In this document: positions 14,313 to 14,590 of the stretch, in pieces
How the letters are laid out: each line of letters starts with the position of its first letter
Position numbering within the stretch: position 1 is the first letter of the stretch
Assembly (NCBI GenBank): GCA_041946755.1
Contig: JBHGBB010000086.1
Coordinates: forward strand, 1 to 14,590
Length of the DNA: 14,590 nt
From: JBHGBB01 sp041946755
GTDB taxonomy: Bacteria > UBP4 > UBA4092 > JAOAEQ01
Direction: 5' to 3'
The notes under the pieces: model-generated
Seen by the model: the letters and a program-made list of their open reading frames with translations, nothing else
What the model was told of the DNA's origin: nothing
The model's database searches: none
Made by a program: the position numbers and the translations under genes

Positions 14313-14590
14313 TTATTTCTTTTCCGGTGCCGCAGGTGCTATTGGCGCAACCGGAGCCATGGGTTTTGATTCTTCTTTTTTCGGAATACCAATCAATTCA
14401 GGATTTGAACTGATTTTCGCATTCTTTTCTAAACCCGCCAACCAGGAATCAAGCCGTTCCCGTTGTTTCTGAGCAATTAAACGCCGTTCGATACTTTCTT
14501 TCGCATCTTCAAAATTCATAATTCCTTTTGGTTTCTTCTCTTCGACTTTAATGATATGATAGCCAAACTCAGTTTTTACCGCCCCTAGCA
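14313..14590 (-). CDS. Parvulin-type (PpiC/SurA/PrsA-like) peptidyl-prolyl cis-trans isomerase, C-terminal fragment
   Basis: Only the last 92 codons are in the window; the gene continues past the right edge. The reading frame entering the window contains VKTEFGYHIIKVEEKKP, the conserved final strand of the parvulin domain. A charged helix follows (FEDAKESIERRLIAQKQRERLDSWL), the usual C-terminal helix of SurA/PrsA-like chaperones. The protein ends in a proline/alanine repeat tail (PMAPVAPIAPAAPEKK). An ATG at 14519 lies inside the frame but after the parvulin strand, so it is not a start. Such proteins assist folding of exported proteins in the periplasm; the signal peptide and N-terminal domain cannot be seen. 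Its transcript ends at the terminator at 14258-14291. Confidence 0.88.
   Translation of the reverse strand, partial: LGAVKTEFGYHIIKVEEKKPKGIMNFEDAKESIERRLIAQKQRERLDSWLAGLEKNAKISSNPELIGIPKKEESKPMAPVAPIAPAAPEKK

Overview
This window looks like a chromosomal segment of an AT-rich (roughly 40% GC by eye), diderm (LPS-type) bacterium. The diderm assignment rests on an LptG-type lipopolysaccharide export permease, several probable lipoproteins and a GlnD-type nitrogen sensor. Protein features do not pin down a phylum. The divergent CdsA signature and the gene order suggest a poorly sampled or candidate-phylum lineage. I see no phage, transposase, plasmid, CRISPR or rRNA/tRNA sequence.

Layout. (1) 1-2008, minus: 5' three quarters of glnD, running off the left edge. 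(2) 2009-2176: divergent promoter region with paired direct repeats. (3) 2177-5046, plus: bacterial-type DNA polymerase X (polX), an unrecognised lipoprotein with a possible internal duplication, and a small TPR lipoprotein. (4) 5110-11891, minus: a long essential-gene cluster. In transcription order it is panD, then a promoter plus structured leader, rpsB, tsf, pyrH, frr, a terminator-like hairpin, uppS, cdsA and lptG. (5) 12103-13059, plus: a TPR protein with its own good promoter. (6) 13060-13258: a convergent intergenic region with a palindromic GC-rich repeat and a 15-bp-stem terminator. (7) 13259-14221, minus: a PfkB-family sugar-phosphate kinase. (8) 14254-14291: an A-tract/hairpin/T-tract terminator. 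(9) 14313-14590, minus: the C-terminal end of a parvulin-type peptidyl-prolyl isomerase, running off the right edge.

How the genes work together. rpsB-tsf-pyrH-frr couples translation (S2, EF-Ts, ribosome recycling) with UMP phosphorylation. uppS, cdsA and lptG serve the envelope: undecaprenyl carrier, CDP-diacylglycerol and LPS transport. This is the widely conserved bacterial order, but dxr and rseP, which often follow cdsA, are absent and lptG is there instead. Strong Shine-Dalgarno sites precede rpsB, tsf, frr, pyrH, panD and the 12103 gene. glnD, polX, uppS and lptG show no convincing one.

The most interesting signal is non-coding. The rpsB 5' leader (about 175 nt) begins almost exactly at the predicted transcription start and contains three consecutive hairpins before the Shine-Dalgarno. 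It is a good candidate for an S2-responsive autoregulatory leader. Second is the hairpin with a T6 tract only about 20 nt before uppS, which would split the operon. Nothing here amounts to a clearly new multi-gene system; the rest is mostly ordinary core genome with a few unusual residues and repeats.
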